The notes: a model not told the origin generated them from the letters alone. A DNA stretch of 51,767 nt from Neobacillus rhizophilus (GCF_018343535.1 NZ_JAGYPF010000007.1:27982-79748), one strand, 5' to 3'. Numbered from the stretch's first letter, positions 24,348 to 33,458 are shown. Translations and numbers: made by a program.

Positions 24348-26708
24348 ATGAAAAAGAAGAAAATTCTGGCGGCTTCTCTGGCTACTTTGATTCTTGGATC
24401 AACATCTGCCTATGCCGGCTACACCCAATTGGTTGGACCCCAAGAAAATGGAACGGCTGTTACTCCACATGGATGGATTGTTACCCCTTCGGGTAAACAA
24501 GTAACGCTTGGCGATTTCCCGATGGGTGGCGCGCTAAGTCCGGATCATCGGTATCTGATTGTTTCCAACGATGGACAAGGTGAACAATCTCTTCAAGTCG
24601 TAGATGTTCAAACTCAAGAAGTCATACAGACCATTCCTTACAAATCTCCGGAAGCACTTTATTTTGGGGTTGCATTTAGTCCAGATGGAAAAACAGTTTA
24701 TGCTTCAGCCGGAGGCAATAACAAAATTCGCGTTTATGGTTTTGATAATGGAACATTAACAGAACAATCTCCAATCATGCTACAAAACAGCAGCAAAACA
24801 AACTTCTATCCTGCTGGTATTTCCGTTTCTAAGGATGGAAAGTTCCTCTTTATTGCAAATAATTTAAACCATTCCGTTTCAAAAGTAGATCTTGCCACCA
24901 ATCAAATCGTAAAAACAATTGGTGTTGGGAAGCATCCTTACGCAGCTATTTTAAGTAACGATGGAAAATCACTATATGTCAGCAACTGGGGAGAAAGCAG
25001 CATCAGTGTTGTTGACCCAGAAACACTCGAAATCAAAAATACCATTCCAACAGGCCTTCATCCAAATGCGATTGTTGAGAACTCCGTGAATGGCATGATC
25101 TATGTAACCAATTCCGACAGTGATTCCGTTTCCGTCATTGACCCAGTACAACAAAAAGAAATCCAAACGATATCGCTTAGCCCTTATAAAAATGCTCCAA
25201 TGGGAAGCCAGCCAAATGCCCTTACCCTAAGCAATGATGGCAAGACTTTGTTTGTTTCCAATGGAGGAAATAACGACGTGGCGGTCATTGATTTGGAAAA
25301 AGGAGAAGTGAAAGGGTTAATTCCGACTGCATGGTACCCAAGCGGAATCTATTTACATGATGGCCAGCTCATGGTGCTAAATGCCAAGGGGCTTGGAGCA
25401 GGTTCTAACCGGGACGGCCAGTACATCGGGAGTATGATCAAAGGAACCATGTCCTTTATCGACATTCCGGATGACAAGCAGCTGAAAAAATATACAAAAC
25501 AAGTCGAAAAAAATAATGAAATAGCTAAACCAACAGGATATAGTGCAAGCGAAAAATTTCCTATCCCACGCTTCGAGGGCCAAGAATCACCAATTAAACA
25601 TGTCATTTATGTCATTAAAGAAAATCGCACCTATGACCAGGTATTTGGTGATATGGAAAAAGGAAATGGCGACCCGAGCTTAACCATCTTCGGAAAAGAT
25701 ATTACACCGAATATTCATAAGCTGGCGGACCAATTCGTCTTATTGGATAATTTCTATGCAAATGCAGAAATCAGCGCCCAAGGACATAACTGGTCTACAG
25801 CTGCACAATCAAATGATTATGTCGAGAAAAACTGGCTGGCTAACTATTCCGGACGTAACCGTGCTTATGACTTTGAAGGCGGCAATGAAGCAGCCTATCC
25901 AAAAGCCGGATTCCTATGGACGAATGCGCTTCGCTCGGGTGTATCTTTCAGAAGCTATGGAGAGTTCGTCAATTATGATAGTAAAACAGGTAAATATGTG
26001 GCTGCCGAAGCGAGCATGGGTAATAACTTTGATCCAGACTACCCTTCTTACAATTTAAAAATATCAGATCTTACCCGCTTTGATGCGTGGGCAGATGAAT
26101 TTAAGCAATTCGTCGATAACGGGAATCTTCCACAACTTCAAATTGTTCGTCTTCCAAACGACCATACACTCGGAACAAAGGTTGGAGAATTAACCCCTCA
26201 AGCGATGGTAGCGGAAAACGATTATGCACTTGGTAAGCTTGTCGATATGGTAAGTCACTCGCCATATTGGAAAGACACCGCCATCTTTGTCACAGAAGAT
26301 GATGCTCAAAATGGCTGGGATTCTGTTGATGCTCACCGCACAACATCTCTTGTTATCAGCCCTTATACACAAACACGCACTGTAGACAGCACATTGTATG
26401 ATACCACCTCCATGCTACGGACAATGGAAATGATTTTGGGCATGAAGCCGATGACACAATTTGATGCCTCTGCAGTTCCAATGATCAACACATTTACACA
26501 TAAACCTAATTTCGAGTCATTTAAAGTAGAAGAACCAACCTATCCGCTTGATCGTAAAAATGGGCAAAATGCACCGATGGCGAAAGAATCCGCAGAACTA
26601 GACTTTTCAGGAGTAGATCATGCCGACTCAGAAAAATTGAACAAGATTCTTTGGAAATCCGCAAAAGGTGATAAACCTTATCCAGGAGAGAAAAAAAATG
26701 CTAATTAA
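24348..26708 (+). CDS. Secreted YncE-like beta-propeller/phosphoesterase fusion B
   Basis: A 786-residue paralog of the protein at 19355..21811, similar along its whole length. Signal peptide: KKKKILAASLATLILGSTSAYA. The propeller covers about residues 30-360 (LSPDHRYLIVSNDG, FSPDGKTVYASAGG, VSKDGKFLFIANNL, LSNDGKSLYVSNWG). The phosphoesterase part shows KHVIYVIKENRTYDQVFGDM, LLDNFYANAEISAQGHNW, RLPNDHT and VTEDDAQNGWDSVDAHR, so the putative metal ligands are kept. It is about 30 residues shorter than copy A, mainly in the linker after the propeller. GGGAGAGGG precedes the ATG. A strong terminator separates it from the RND gene. Confidence 0.85.
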   Translation: MKKKKILAASLATLILGSTSAYAGYTQLVGPQENGTAVTPHGWIVTPSGKQVTLGDFPMGGALSPDHRYLIVSNDGQGEQSLQVVDVQTQEVIQTIPYKSPEALYFGVAFSPDGKTVYASAGGNNKIRVYGFDNGTLTEQSPIMLQNSSKTNFYPAGISVSKDGKFLFIANNLNHSVSKVDLATNQIVKTIGVGKHPYAAILSNDGKSLYVSNWGESSISVVDPETLEIKNTIPTGLHPNAIVENSVNGMIYVTNSDSDSVSVIDPVQQKEIQTISLSPYKNAPMGSQPNALTLSNDGKTLFVSNGGNNDVAVIDLEKGEVKGLIPTAWYPSGIYLHDGQLMVLNAKGLGAGSNRDGQYIGSMIKGTMSFIDIPDDKQLKKYTKQVEKNNEIAKPTGYSASEKFPIPRFEGQESPIKHVIYVIKENRTYDQVFGDMEKGNGDPSLTIFGKDITPNIHKLADQFVLLDNFYANAEISAQGHNWSTAAQSNDYVEKNWLANYSGRNRAYDFEGGNEAAYPKAGFLWTNALRSGVSFRSYGEFVNYDSKTGKYVAAEASMGNNFDPDYPSYNLKISDLTRFDAWADEFKQFVDNGNLPQLQIVRLPNDHTLGTKVGELTPQAMVAENDYALGKLVDMVSHSPYWKDTAIFVTEDDAQNGWDSVDAHRTTSLVISPYTQTRTVDSTLYDTTSMLRTMEMILGMKPMTQFDASAVPMINTFTHKPNFESFKVEEPTYPLDRKNGQNAPMAKESAELDFSGVDHADSEKLNKILWKSAKGDKPYPGEKKNAN

Positions 26709-26764
26709 CTTATAAGTTTCAGACACTAAAAGTAATCTATTGAAAATGTTTATACAATTTTTTC

Positions 26765-26802
26765 AGGGAGGCCTGCCCCTTTGGTCGGCCTCCCTTTTCT
26801 TT
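26765..26802 (+). terminator. Terminator between phosphatase B and the RND gene
   Basis: GGGAGGCC and GGCCTCCC form a perfect 8-bp GC-rich stem followed by TTTTCTTTT. Confidence 0.85.
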
Positions 26803-26844
26803 TCAAGCATGCAATTTATTCATATACAAGAAAGGATTTCTAAC

Positions 26845-29800
26845 ATGATTCGATTTATTGAAGGGACCATGAAACGGTCCATTTTGATTTTGACCTGCGT
26901 TGTGTTAATTATCGCATGGGGAGCCATTTCTGCCTTTCAGATGCAGCGTGACTACCTCCCTCCTATTAATAACACGGCCCTTATGGTCACAATACAAGCA
27001 GATAACTATCAAGCTGATCAAGTCAAACAAATGATTACAGCAAAGGTTGAGGAGGCTGTCCGCTCGGTTGATAAACTGGATTATTTGGAAACCAATTCGT
27101 TTGACGGCGGTTTAATGGCAAGCCTTTACTTTCCCAATCATACGGATATGGAAAAGGCCGAAGAGGAAGTAAAAGCTTCCGTTGAAAAGGTCAAATTTCC
27201 TAACGATGTAAAAGAACCTTTGATAACAAGGGTCAGTACGAACTCCTTTCCCGTAATGAGAATAAGTTTGACAAGCGGAACTGAAAATATCGATGAAAAT
27301 CTTTTGCGTACAACCCTTCAAGAAAAGGTGGCAAATGAAATCAAACGGGTTCCAGGAGTTAGGGAAGTGCGTGTCACGGGTGCCGGGAATGCCGGATACC
27401 TATTGACATTAAAAGAAGATGCACTCCACAAATACGGGTTAACACCAAAAGATATTCAATCTGCACTTACATCTATCCACCCCATTTGGCCACAGGGAAC
27501 CATTAAAGAACAGGGTGGTCCAGATGGACAAATTACCATGCCAATCCGTATTACAGGCTGGACCTTAAATCAAACTGACCTGCAAAAAATAAAAATCCCG
27601 GTTAAAGGCGGAGTAGATGTAAGTTTACAAGAAGTAGCCAACATTGAGAGCAGTATCATTAATTTACAAACGGTTTCAAGGAGTGCAGGCCAACCCAGCG
27701 TTCTGTTGGATGTCTTAAAAACGCCTTCTTCCAATGTTACGGATGTAACAGCACGAATTAACGAACGGATTCAAGCCATACCCGAAGTCAAGTCAGATGC
27801 CGTAGACCTTTCAATCTTTTTGGATCAGGGACAAGAAATAAACACTTCATTAAAAGGGTTAATTAAAGAAGGACTATTGGGGATTTTGTTCTCTGTCATC
27901 TGTGTATTATTATTTTTCAGGAATGCCCGTTCAACCTTGATCATTTCCTTATCATTGCCAATCTGCCTTCTTACCACTACTGCAATCCTGAAGGCCATGG
28001 ATGTCAGCTTGAATATCTTAACCATTTCCGGATTAATCGTCGCGATGGGCCGTGTGGTCGATGATTCTATTGTTGTAATCGATAATATGTACAGAAAGCA
28101 GTTGGAAACAAACAACGGCCATATGGCGGTTCAGGGATTGGCAAAGGGTGTTGTCGAAATGGTTCCTGCGATTGTTTCCTCGACAGCCACTACGGTTGCT
28201 GTGTTTTTACCTATTTCAATCATTGGCGGGATAATTAGTTCCGCATTTTCCGGATTTGCCTGGTCGGTGGTGATTTCCCTTGTGACCTCTCTTGCAGTTT
28301 CAATTATAGTCGTGCCTGCACTAGCCTATTTATTATGGAAAAAACCGCTTATAACAAAGCCAATGGATATGGAGACAAGCGCTCAAAAAATCCTCCAGTG
28401 GGTTTTCTTGAAGAAAAAATTGATTGCAACACTTACCGTCTTCCTTTTTGCCATTACAATCTTAGCGGCCACATTTCTTCCGGTCAACTTTTTTCCAAGA
28501 GGGCCGTCAAAGGATGTTGCCATTCAAATTGAACTCCCTGAAGGAGCACAGCTGTCAGATGTCGATGCCGAAGTGAAAAATATTGAAACGATCTTAAAGA
28601 ATAACCATGAAGTGGACACATTTTCATCGACTCTTGGATCGAACTTTACCCCAATGTTTGATGATGTCTTTGATGAAGGCGGCGGCTGGATGCAAAAACA
28701 AAATATCGCCAATGTATCTGTTGGGATTAAAGACCAATCCGACATTGATTCTTTCGTTAAGGAATTGCGTCAGCAGCTCGGGAGACTTTCAACTACTGCG
28801 GTCTATACGGTTTCCAACCAAAATATAGCAGGAGATGATTCCAGGCTAAAAGTTATTTTAACTGGCGGAGACCAACAGGGACTCGCAGCAGCTGCTATTT
28901 TGGTTAAAAGCAAACTGCAGATGATTCCAGGATTAAGTGTAGAAGGAGCAGCGAATGATGCGGATGCACCAATAAAACATTATCTTTCACTTAATCAGGA
29001 AAAAATTCAAAGCTTGGGACTAGATGTTGATGAAGTTCTTAAACGTATTAATGGTTACCTGCCCCAAGACGACAGCCTGAAGATTTTATCAGGTAATATA
29101 GAAACTCCCATAGCTATTCATGCTGATGGCTTTAAACATAACCTAACAGCAACTGACCCTGAACCTGAAAAAACAATATTATCCAAAATGGGGCATGAAA
29201 TGTTTACAGCCAAGGATGGGTCAATGGTGTCGCTTGCGGAAATAACGACGTTGGAGACAAGCATGCAAACTGTTATAAGTGAGCAGGATGGCCGTCCTTT
29301 TGCCGCCGTTACAGGTAATATTATTACAAAGGACATTGGAAAGGTAACCCAGCAAGTAAAAGAAACCATGAACGGATTAGATCTTCCCTCAGGTGTTGAG
29401 TATTCAATTGGAGGGATTTCTCAACAAGTGAAGCAGATGGTATTAGAGATGAGTCTCGCTCTTGCCCTCTCTCTTGTACTGGTCCTTATGATTATCAGTG
29501 CTGTTTTCCGAGGATGGCATGCTCCAGCATCAGTCCTTATTTGCATTCCATTGGCATTGATTGGTTCCGTGTGGAGCATGGTTCTATTCGGAATGGAATG
29601 GAATCTCGCAGCATTGATTGGAATATTAATGCTGGCAGGAATCGTGGTCACCAATGGAATAGTCCTGGTTGATAAAATTGAACGGAATTTAGCAGAAGGG
29701 ATGGAGGCAAAACAGGCCATTCTGGTCGGCACCTCTTCTAGGGTCAGACCAGTGTTAATGACTGCAGGAACAACCATCCTGACCCTGCTCCCTTTAGCCT

Positions 29801-29970
29801 TTTCAAGCAACGGAAACACAATCGTTTCTCAAACACTAGGTATGGTCGTAATAGGCGGTATGATCAGTTCTACACTTATCAGCCTGTTGATCATTCCGAT
29901 TATGTATGAATGGTTAAGTAAAAGAGCTACAAAAAATAAGGCCAAGCAAGAGTATCAAATTACCGCTTAA
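26845..29970 (+). CDS. RND-family efflux permease (SwrC/AcrB-like)
   Basis: A 1041-residue proton-driven exporter of the resistance-nodulation-division family. The first helix (KRSILILTCVVLIIAWGAISAF) and the DYLPPINNTALMVTI start of the porter domain are typical. TM4 carries the proton-relay pair in IVAMGRVVDDSIVVIDNM (DD). The second half repeats the plan with GILMLAGIVVTNGIVLVDKI and TILTLLPLAF. No membrane-fusion or outer-membrane partner is encoded nearby, as expected for a Gram-positive SwrC-like pump. The ATG at 26845 has AAAGGA upstream; an earlier frame from 26740 overlaps the terminator. It sits in a phosphate-starvation block, so a lipid or phospho-product cargo is tempting but unproven. 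Confidence 0.9.
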   Translation: MIRFIEGTMKRSILILTCVVLIIAWGAISAFQMQRDYLPPINNTALMVTIQADNYQADQVKQMITAKVEEAVRSVDKLDYLETNSFDGGLMASLYFPNHTDMEKAEEEVKASVEKVKFPNDVKEPLITRVSTNSFPVMRISLTSGTENIDENLLRTTLQEKVANEIKRVPGVREVRVTGAGNAGYLLTLKEDALHKYGLTPKDIQSALTSIHPIWPQGTIKEQGGPDGQITMPIRITGWTLNQTDLQKIKIPVKGGVDVSLQEVANIESSIINLQTVSRSAGQPSVLLDVLKTPSSNVTDVTARINERIQAIPEVKSDAVDLSIFLDQGQEINTSLKGLIKEGLLGILFSVICVLLFFRNARSTLIISLSLPICLLTTTAILKAMDVSLNILTISGLIVAMGRVVDDSIVVIDNMYRKQLETNNGHMAVQGLAKGVVEMVPAIVSSTATTVAVFLPISIIGGIISSAFSGFAWSVVISLVTSLAVSIIVVPALAYLLWKKPLITKPMDMETSAQKILQWVFLKKKLIATLTVFLFAITILAATFLPVNFFPRGPSKDVAIQIELPEGAQLSDVDAEVKNIETILKNNHEVDTFSSTLGSNFTPMFDDVFDEGGGWMQKQNIANVSVGIKDQSDIDSFVKELRQQLGRLSTTAVYTVSNQNIAGDDSRLKVILTGGDQQGLAAAAILVKSKLQMIPGLSVEGAANDADAPIKHYLSLNQEKIQSLGLDVDEVLKRINGYLPQDDSLKILSGNIETPIAIHADGFKHNLTATDPEPEKTILSKMGHEMFTAKDGSMVSLAEITTLETSMQTVISEQDGRPFAAVTGNIITKDIGKVTQQVKETMNGLDLPSGVEYSIGGISQQVKQMVLEMSLALALSLVLVLMIISAVFRGWHAPASVLICIPLALIGSVWSMVLFGMEWNLAALIGILMLAGIVVTNGIVLVDKIERNLAEGMEAKQAILVGTSSRVRPVLMTAGTTILTLLPLAFSSNGNTIVSQTLGMVVIGGMISSTLISLLIIPIMYEWLSKRATKNKAKQEYQITA

Positions 29971-30007
29971 AAGTATTATCTATATGTCAGACATATTGGA
30001 TTCACCA

Positions 30008-30036
30008 AGGCTCGGTACATTCCGAGCCTATTTTCT
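30008..30036 (+). terminator. Terminator of the RND gene
   Basis: AGGCTCGG and CCGAGCCT form an 8-bp stem around TACATT, followed by ATTTTCTTATT. Confidence 0.8.
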
Positions 30037-30089
30037 TATTCGCTTCTATACCACACCTTCATTACAATTAAGGAAAGTCCATCAAAAAA

Positions 30090-30149
30090 TTAACAAAAGT
30101 CCATTGTTAAATTTACATTAGATTAATATTTGTAAATTAAAATTATAAT
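30090..30149 (+). promoter_or_regulatory. PhoP-box-like promoter of the EAL gene
   Basis: TTAACA (30090), TTTACA (30112) and TTAATA (30123) lie 22 and 11 bp apart, in phase with an 11-bp repeat; the slot at 30101 is degenerate. TATAAT at 30144 is a perfect -10 box at the distance used in PhoP-activated promoters. Confidence 0.6.
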
Positions 30150-30176
30150 CATCATATTAAAGCAGGTGCGCTTAAC

Positions 30177-31088
30177 ATGGATAGTCAAGAAAACAGCCAT
30201 TTAATTACTACGTTTAGGAGTAGTATCTTTTATTCTTATTTTAAGCACTTAAATAACAGACTAAAGAAAGAGGTGTTGTATTATAAGAGATTGAAGGAAT
30301 TACAAAAAATAATGAAAAATAATGCATTAGATACATTCTTTCAGCCTATTCTTAAATTAGAGTCCGGAGAAACGGTTGGATATGAAGCCTTAAATCGTCC
30401 TATTGCAACGAATCTATTTCCAAACACCGATACGTTTTATGAATTTGTTGGACAATCGAATCAAGTGTTTTTATTTGAATGTTTTTGTAGAAATATTTCT
30501 CTTAAACGTTTTATTAATCGCTTAAAAGGGAATGTCCGACAAAGAACCTCATTACTATTTATTAATATCCACCCTAATGTTTTATTAGATTCCAATTATC
30601 AAAGCGGCGAAACACTTCAGCTCTTATCTGAGCTTGGAATTGAACCAAACCAGGTTGTTTTTGAATTAACAGAGAGAAGTGCTGTTACAGATTTTGTACT
30701 GTTTGAAAAGGTCCTTTCCAATTATCGTTCCCAAGGATATCGAATCGCCATTGATGATGTTGGCTCTGGCTTCAATAGTCTTAAAACATTAATTTATCTA
30801 AAGCCTGAATTTATTAAGCTTGATAGATCCCTCATTCAAAATATCGATCAAAATATCGAGCAGCAGCACTTGGTTAAATTAATCATCGAATACGCAAAAC
30901 AATCTTCTACGGAAATTATCGCCGAAGGAATAGAAAGAATGGAAGAACTTGATTTTATACGTGAACAAAGAGTACATTACGGGCAAGGATATGCACTAGG
31001 TAAACCACATGAGGAAGTAAAACCTGGGGTTCTTCCTAAGTATTCAATAAATCATCAGAAGGCAACCACTGAAGGTGAAGCCAGCTAA
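30177..31088 (+). CDS. EAL-domain c-di-GMP phosphodiesterase
   Basis: A 303-residue cytoplasmic protein made of an N-terminal helical stretch (about 1-45, basic) and an EAL domain. All catalytic signatures look intact: GYEALNRP (EAL), LLFINIHP (Asn), FELTERS, AIDDVGSGFNSL (double Asp), IKLDRSLI (Lys), IAEGIE and YGQGYALGKP (Gln). It should cleave cyclic di-GMP to pGpG. No sensory or membrane domain is fused. Its promoter has a PhoP-like box, which would link phosphate stress to c-di-GMP removal. The likely start is the ATG at 30177, with only a modest binding site (AGCAGGTG). Function by family is strong. Confidence 0.9.
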   Translation: MDSQENSHLITTFRSSIFYSYFKHLNNRLKKEVLYYKRLKELQKIMKNNALDTFFQPILKLESGETVGYEALNRPIATNLFPNTDTFYEFVGQSNQVFLFECFCRNISLKRFINRLKGNVRQRTSLLFINIHPNVLLDSNYQSGETLQLLSELGIEPNQVVFELTERSAVTDFVLFEKVLSNYRSQGYRIAIDDVGSGFNSLKTLIYLKPEFIKLDRSLIQNIDQNIEQQHLVKLIIEYAKQSSTEIIAEGIERMEELDFIREQRVHYGQGYALGKPHEEVKPGVLPKYSINHQKATTEGEAS

Positions 31089-31095
31089 AACATAA

Positions 31096-31119
31096 AAAAG
31101 CATCGTTGGGATGCTTTTC
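31096..31119 (+). terminator. Terminator of the EAL gene
   Basis: AAAAGCATC and GATGCTTTT pair around a 5-nt loop, directly after the stop codon. The T-run is short. Confidence 0.6.
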
Positions 31120-31364
31120 AAATTGTCGAGAAAGGTTATTTTTATCGGCAATTTTTATTTTGTCCAAACCTAAATTACCAAATTTTTATTGATTATCCCT
31201 GCTAACGGGCCTGTTGATTTCCGCTCCGGGCACTCGCTTTCCGCGGGGAGCTCCTGGAGCCTCCTCGGCGCTTTGGCGCCTTGGGGTCTCCAGTGACCTC
31301 TATATCCCGCAGGAGTCGAGTGCCCTCCACTCCAATAAACAGGGAGGCAAATCAACCTAAGTTA

Positions 31365-31409
31365 TGCAACACACATTTTCCATCCTTGATAAGTGTGTTG
31401 CAATCTTTT
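31365..31409 (+). terminator. Terminator-like hairpin inside element E1
   Basis: TGCAACACAC and GTGTGTTGCA are perfect 10-bp arms with an 18-nt loop, followed by ATCTTTTT. Confidence 0.5.
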
Positions 31410-31474
31410 TCATATTTTGGCAGGCTGCAGTAAGAAGAGCCTGTTTATCATTTTAAAAAGAATGAGGAGATCGT

Positions 31475-31606
31475 ATGGGCGGCCTTTGTCCTCACTATAA
31501 AAAGGTCGAACTTTTTCAAGAAGAAAAGAGAAATCAATATATTTGTCAAACGAAGAAGGTGGTCATTCATATTCACTTTGGCTTTGGCTATACTCTTTTG
31601 GCTTAA
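31475..31606 (+). CDS. Possible 43-residue ORF in the insert of element E1
   Basis: An ATG with a strong binding site (GAGGAG, six bases upstream) opens a 43-codon frame starting MGGLCPHYKKVELFQEE and containing YICQTKK. It has two Cys and an aromatic-rich end but no recognised domain. It may be a remnant of a gene carried or interrupted by the element. Confidence 0.3.
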   Translation: MGGLCPHYKKVELFQEEKRNQYICQTKKVVIHIHFGFGYTLLA

Positions 31607-31937
31607 ACATTAAATTCACCACTTATTTTATTGGAGTTGAAGGACTTTATTGAATACACCTGTTGATTGGCGCGGAAGGCACGAAGACTCCTGCGGGAGT
31701 ACGGGGCAGGGGAGACCCCGCAGGAGCGAAGCACGAGGAGGCTCCCCGTCACGCCCTAAGGTGCGCGAAGTGCCTGGAGCGCCAATCAACAGACTTGTTG
31801 AAAAGCCTTTTATTAATAACATTGAAACGAATTAACGCGGTTAATCGTTAATGAAAGTGGATAAAAAAATGGCTATCGATAGTTTCTCGACACCCTGAAA
31901 AGCATAGTTAGGATGCTTTTTTAGTTCATTAAATATT

Positions 31938-31965
31938 AAAAAAGGTAAATGCTGACGCATTTACC
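31938..31965 (-). terminator. Terminator of the second pstS
   Basis: GGTAAATG and CATTTACC form an 8-bp stem around a 6-nt loop; the minus strand continues with TTTTTT. Confidence 0.8.
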
Positions 31966-31977
31966 ATTTGGTGAATA

Positions 31978-32907
31978 TTATAGATTTTTTTGTTTTCCTT
32001 CAGCGTCACGTTCTACTTTCATTTTCGTTACAGGAAGGTAACCTTGTTCTTTCAATAAAGTTGTTTGAACATCGTCACTCATTAGGTAGTCAAGGAATGC
32101 TTTTGCAATTTCTGTTGGTTCACCTTTAGTATATGAATGCTGGTATGCCCACACTGGGAATTTACCAGATTGAACGTTTTCTGCAGTTGCTTCAACGCCA
32201 TCGATTGCAAGTGGAGTTACAGTATCATCAGTGAAGTAAGAGAATGCAAGGTAGCCAATAGCACCGTCTGTTTCGCTAATAATCTTTTTAACAGTGTTTG
32301 AAGAATCCTCAGTCACGCCTTCAGCAGGTGTTGCACCGTCAAGAGCAAACTTATTGAAAATAGCACGAGTACCTGAAGAGTCAGGACGGTTTACAAGAAC
32401 GATTTTTTGATCTTTCCCGCCAAGTTCTTTCCAGTTTGTGATTTTACCAGTGAAAACTTTGATTAAGTCATCTTTTTTAATATCTTTAATTCCAACTTTA
32501 GGGTTAACAGCAGCAGTCATACCTACAACAGCTACTTTATGATCTTTAAGTTCACTTGCTTTATCAGGAATTTTTTCTTCAGCAAAAACGTCAGAGTTAC
32601 CAATTTGAACAGATCCTTCAGATACTTGAGATAAGCCTGTACCAGATCCGCCCGCATTTACTTGAATATCAACTTTTGGATTTTTTGCCATGAATTCTTC
32701 AGCTGCCGCTGCTACTAATGGCTGCATCGCAGACGAACCAGAAACAACTAATGAACCGGAAAGTTCTTTCACTTCTTCAGTTTTAGGTTTTTCCTTGCTA
32801 GTATTTTCCTCTTTCTTATCTGTTGAAGCACTGCCTCCACAAGCTGCCATGATGACCATTAATGCTGCAAATAATGTAAGAAGGCTTAATTTTTTCAAGC
32901 TTTTCAT
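31978..32907 (-). CDS. pstS: Phosphate-binding lipoprotein PstS (second copy)
   Basis: A 309-residue lipoprotein that captures phosphate outside the membrane for the Pst transporter. A signal peptide ends in a lipobox (VIMAAC), followed by a Lys/Glu-rich tether. The phosphate-site motifs GSSAMQPL, GGSGTGLSQV, GNSDVFAEE and NRPDSSGTRA are intact. It closely resembles the operon copy at 37968..38879 over the mature part and differs mainly in the tether, so it is a fairly recent duplicate. GAGGAGG precedes the ATG. It has its own PhoP box and terminator and lies between two inverted MITE-like elements. Confidence 0.93.
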   Translation of the reverse strand: MKSLKKLSLLTLFAALMVIMAACGGSASTDKKEENTSKEKPKTEEVKELSGSLVVSGSSAMQPLVAAAAEEFMAKNPKVDIQVNAGGSGTGLSQVSEGSVQIGNSDVFAEEKIPDKASELKDHKVAVVGMTAAVNPKVGIKDIKKDDLIKVFTGKITNWKELGGKDQKIVLVNRPDSSGTRAIFNKFALDGATPAEGVTEDSSNTVKKIISETDGAIGYLAFSYFTDDTVTPLAIDGVEATAENVQSGKFPVWAYQHSYTKGEPTEIAKAFLDYLMSDDVQTTLLKEQGYLPVTKMKVERDAEGKQKNL

Positions 32908-32987
32908 TGCGTTGGTTCCTCCTCAGGAAGTTTGATTATATTTATTTGCCTTACACATATAAAGATAGTCCAAAAGTATTAACGTGG

Positions 32988-33026
32988 TTTTAATTGGTTG
33001 TAAAGGTTATGTAAAGATAAGTTAAA
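32988..33026 (-). promoter_or_regulatory. PhoP box of the second pstS
   Basis: On the minus strand TTTAAC (33026), TTTACA (33015), TTTACA (33004) and TTAAAA (32993) follow each other exactly 11 bp apart. It is the cleanest such site in the window. The start codon lies about 80 bp downstream. Confidence 0.85.
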
Positions 33027-33059
33027 TAATAAGAATCATGAATTTACAATTCTTCAGGC

Positions 33060-33382
33060 TGTCGAGAAACTATCGATAGCCATTTATTTTATCCATTTTC
33101 TTTAATGATTCTCCGTGTTAATTTGTTATAGCGTAATTAATAAAAGGCTTTTTCAACAAGTCTGTTGATTGGAGAGGAGGGCACTCGACTCCTGCGGGAT
33201 ATAGAGGTCACTGGAGACCCCGCAGGCGCCAAAGCGCCGAGGAGGCTCTAGGACCTCCCCGCGGAAAGCGAGTGCCCGGAGCGGAAATCAACAGGCCTGT
33301 TAGCAGGGATGATTAATAAAAATTGGATAATTCAGGTTTTGACAAAATAAAAAATTGCCGAGAAAAATACCCTTTCTCGCCA
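33060..33382. mobile_element. MITE-like element E2 (inverted relative to E1)
   Basis: A 323-bp element starting TGTCGAGAAA and ending TTTCTCGCCA. Read backwards, its right part matches the left part of E1 (31124-31345) and its left part matches the right end of E1 (about 31795-31892). It has a single long GC-rich palindrome (about 33160-33312), with CTGTTGATT at one border and AATCAACAG at the other. No ORF. It occupies most of the gap between the second pstS and the small gene at 33577. Confidence 0.7.
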
Positions 33383-33414
33383 ATCTGATAAATTTATTAT
33401 TCTTTTTTGGATCT

Positions 33415-33458
33415 AAAAAAAGACGCCAAGTATAACTTTTTACTTGAACGTCCTTTTT
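33415..33458. terminator. Hairpin with A- and T-runs
   Basis: AAAAAGACG...AAGTA pairs imperfectly with TACTT...CGTCCTTTTT. It lies between element E2 and the small gene; which transcript it ends is unclear. Confidence 0.5.

Larger units (their letters stand above)
31124..31892. mobile_element. MITE-like element E1 (terminal repeats TGTCGAGAAA)
   Basis: The 769-bp segment begins TGTCGAGAAA and ends with its exact complement TTTCTCGACA. It holds two long, GC-rich imperfect palindromes (about 31199-31345 and 31661-31799), each bordered by CTGTTGATT/AATCAACAG-like words, separated by a 315-bp insert. Its two outer parts are matched, inverted, by element E2 at 33060..33382. No transposase is present, so it is a non-autonomous or decayed element. 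It fills the gap between the EAL gene and the second pstS. Confidence 0.7.

Noticed and set aside
31650..31851. Overlapping 60-residue ORFs in the palindrome
   Set aside because: They lie inside a GC-rich repeat that is present in inverted copies; no binding sites.
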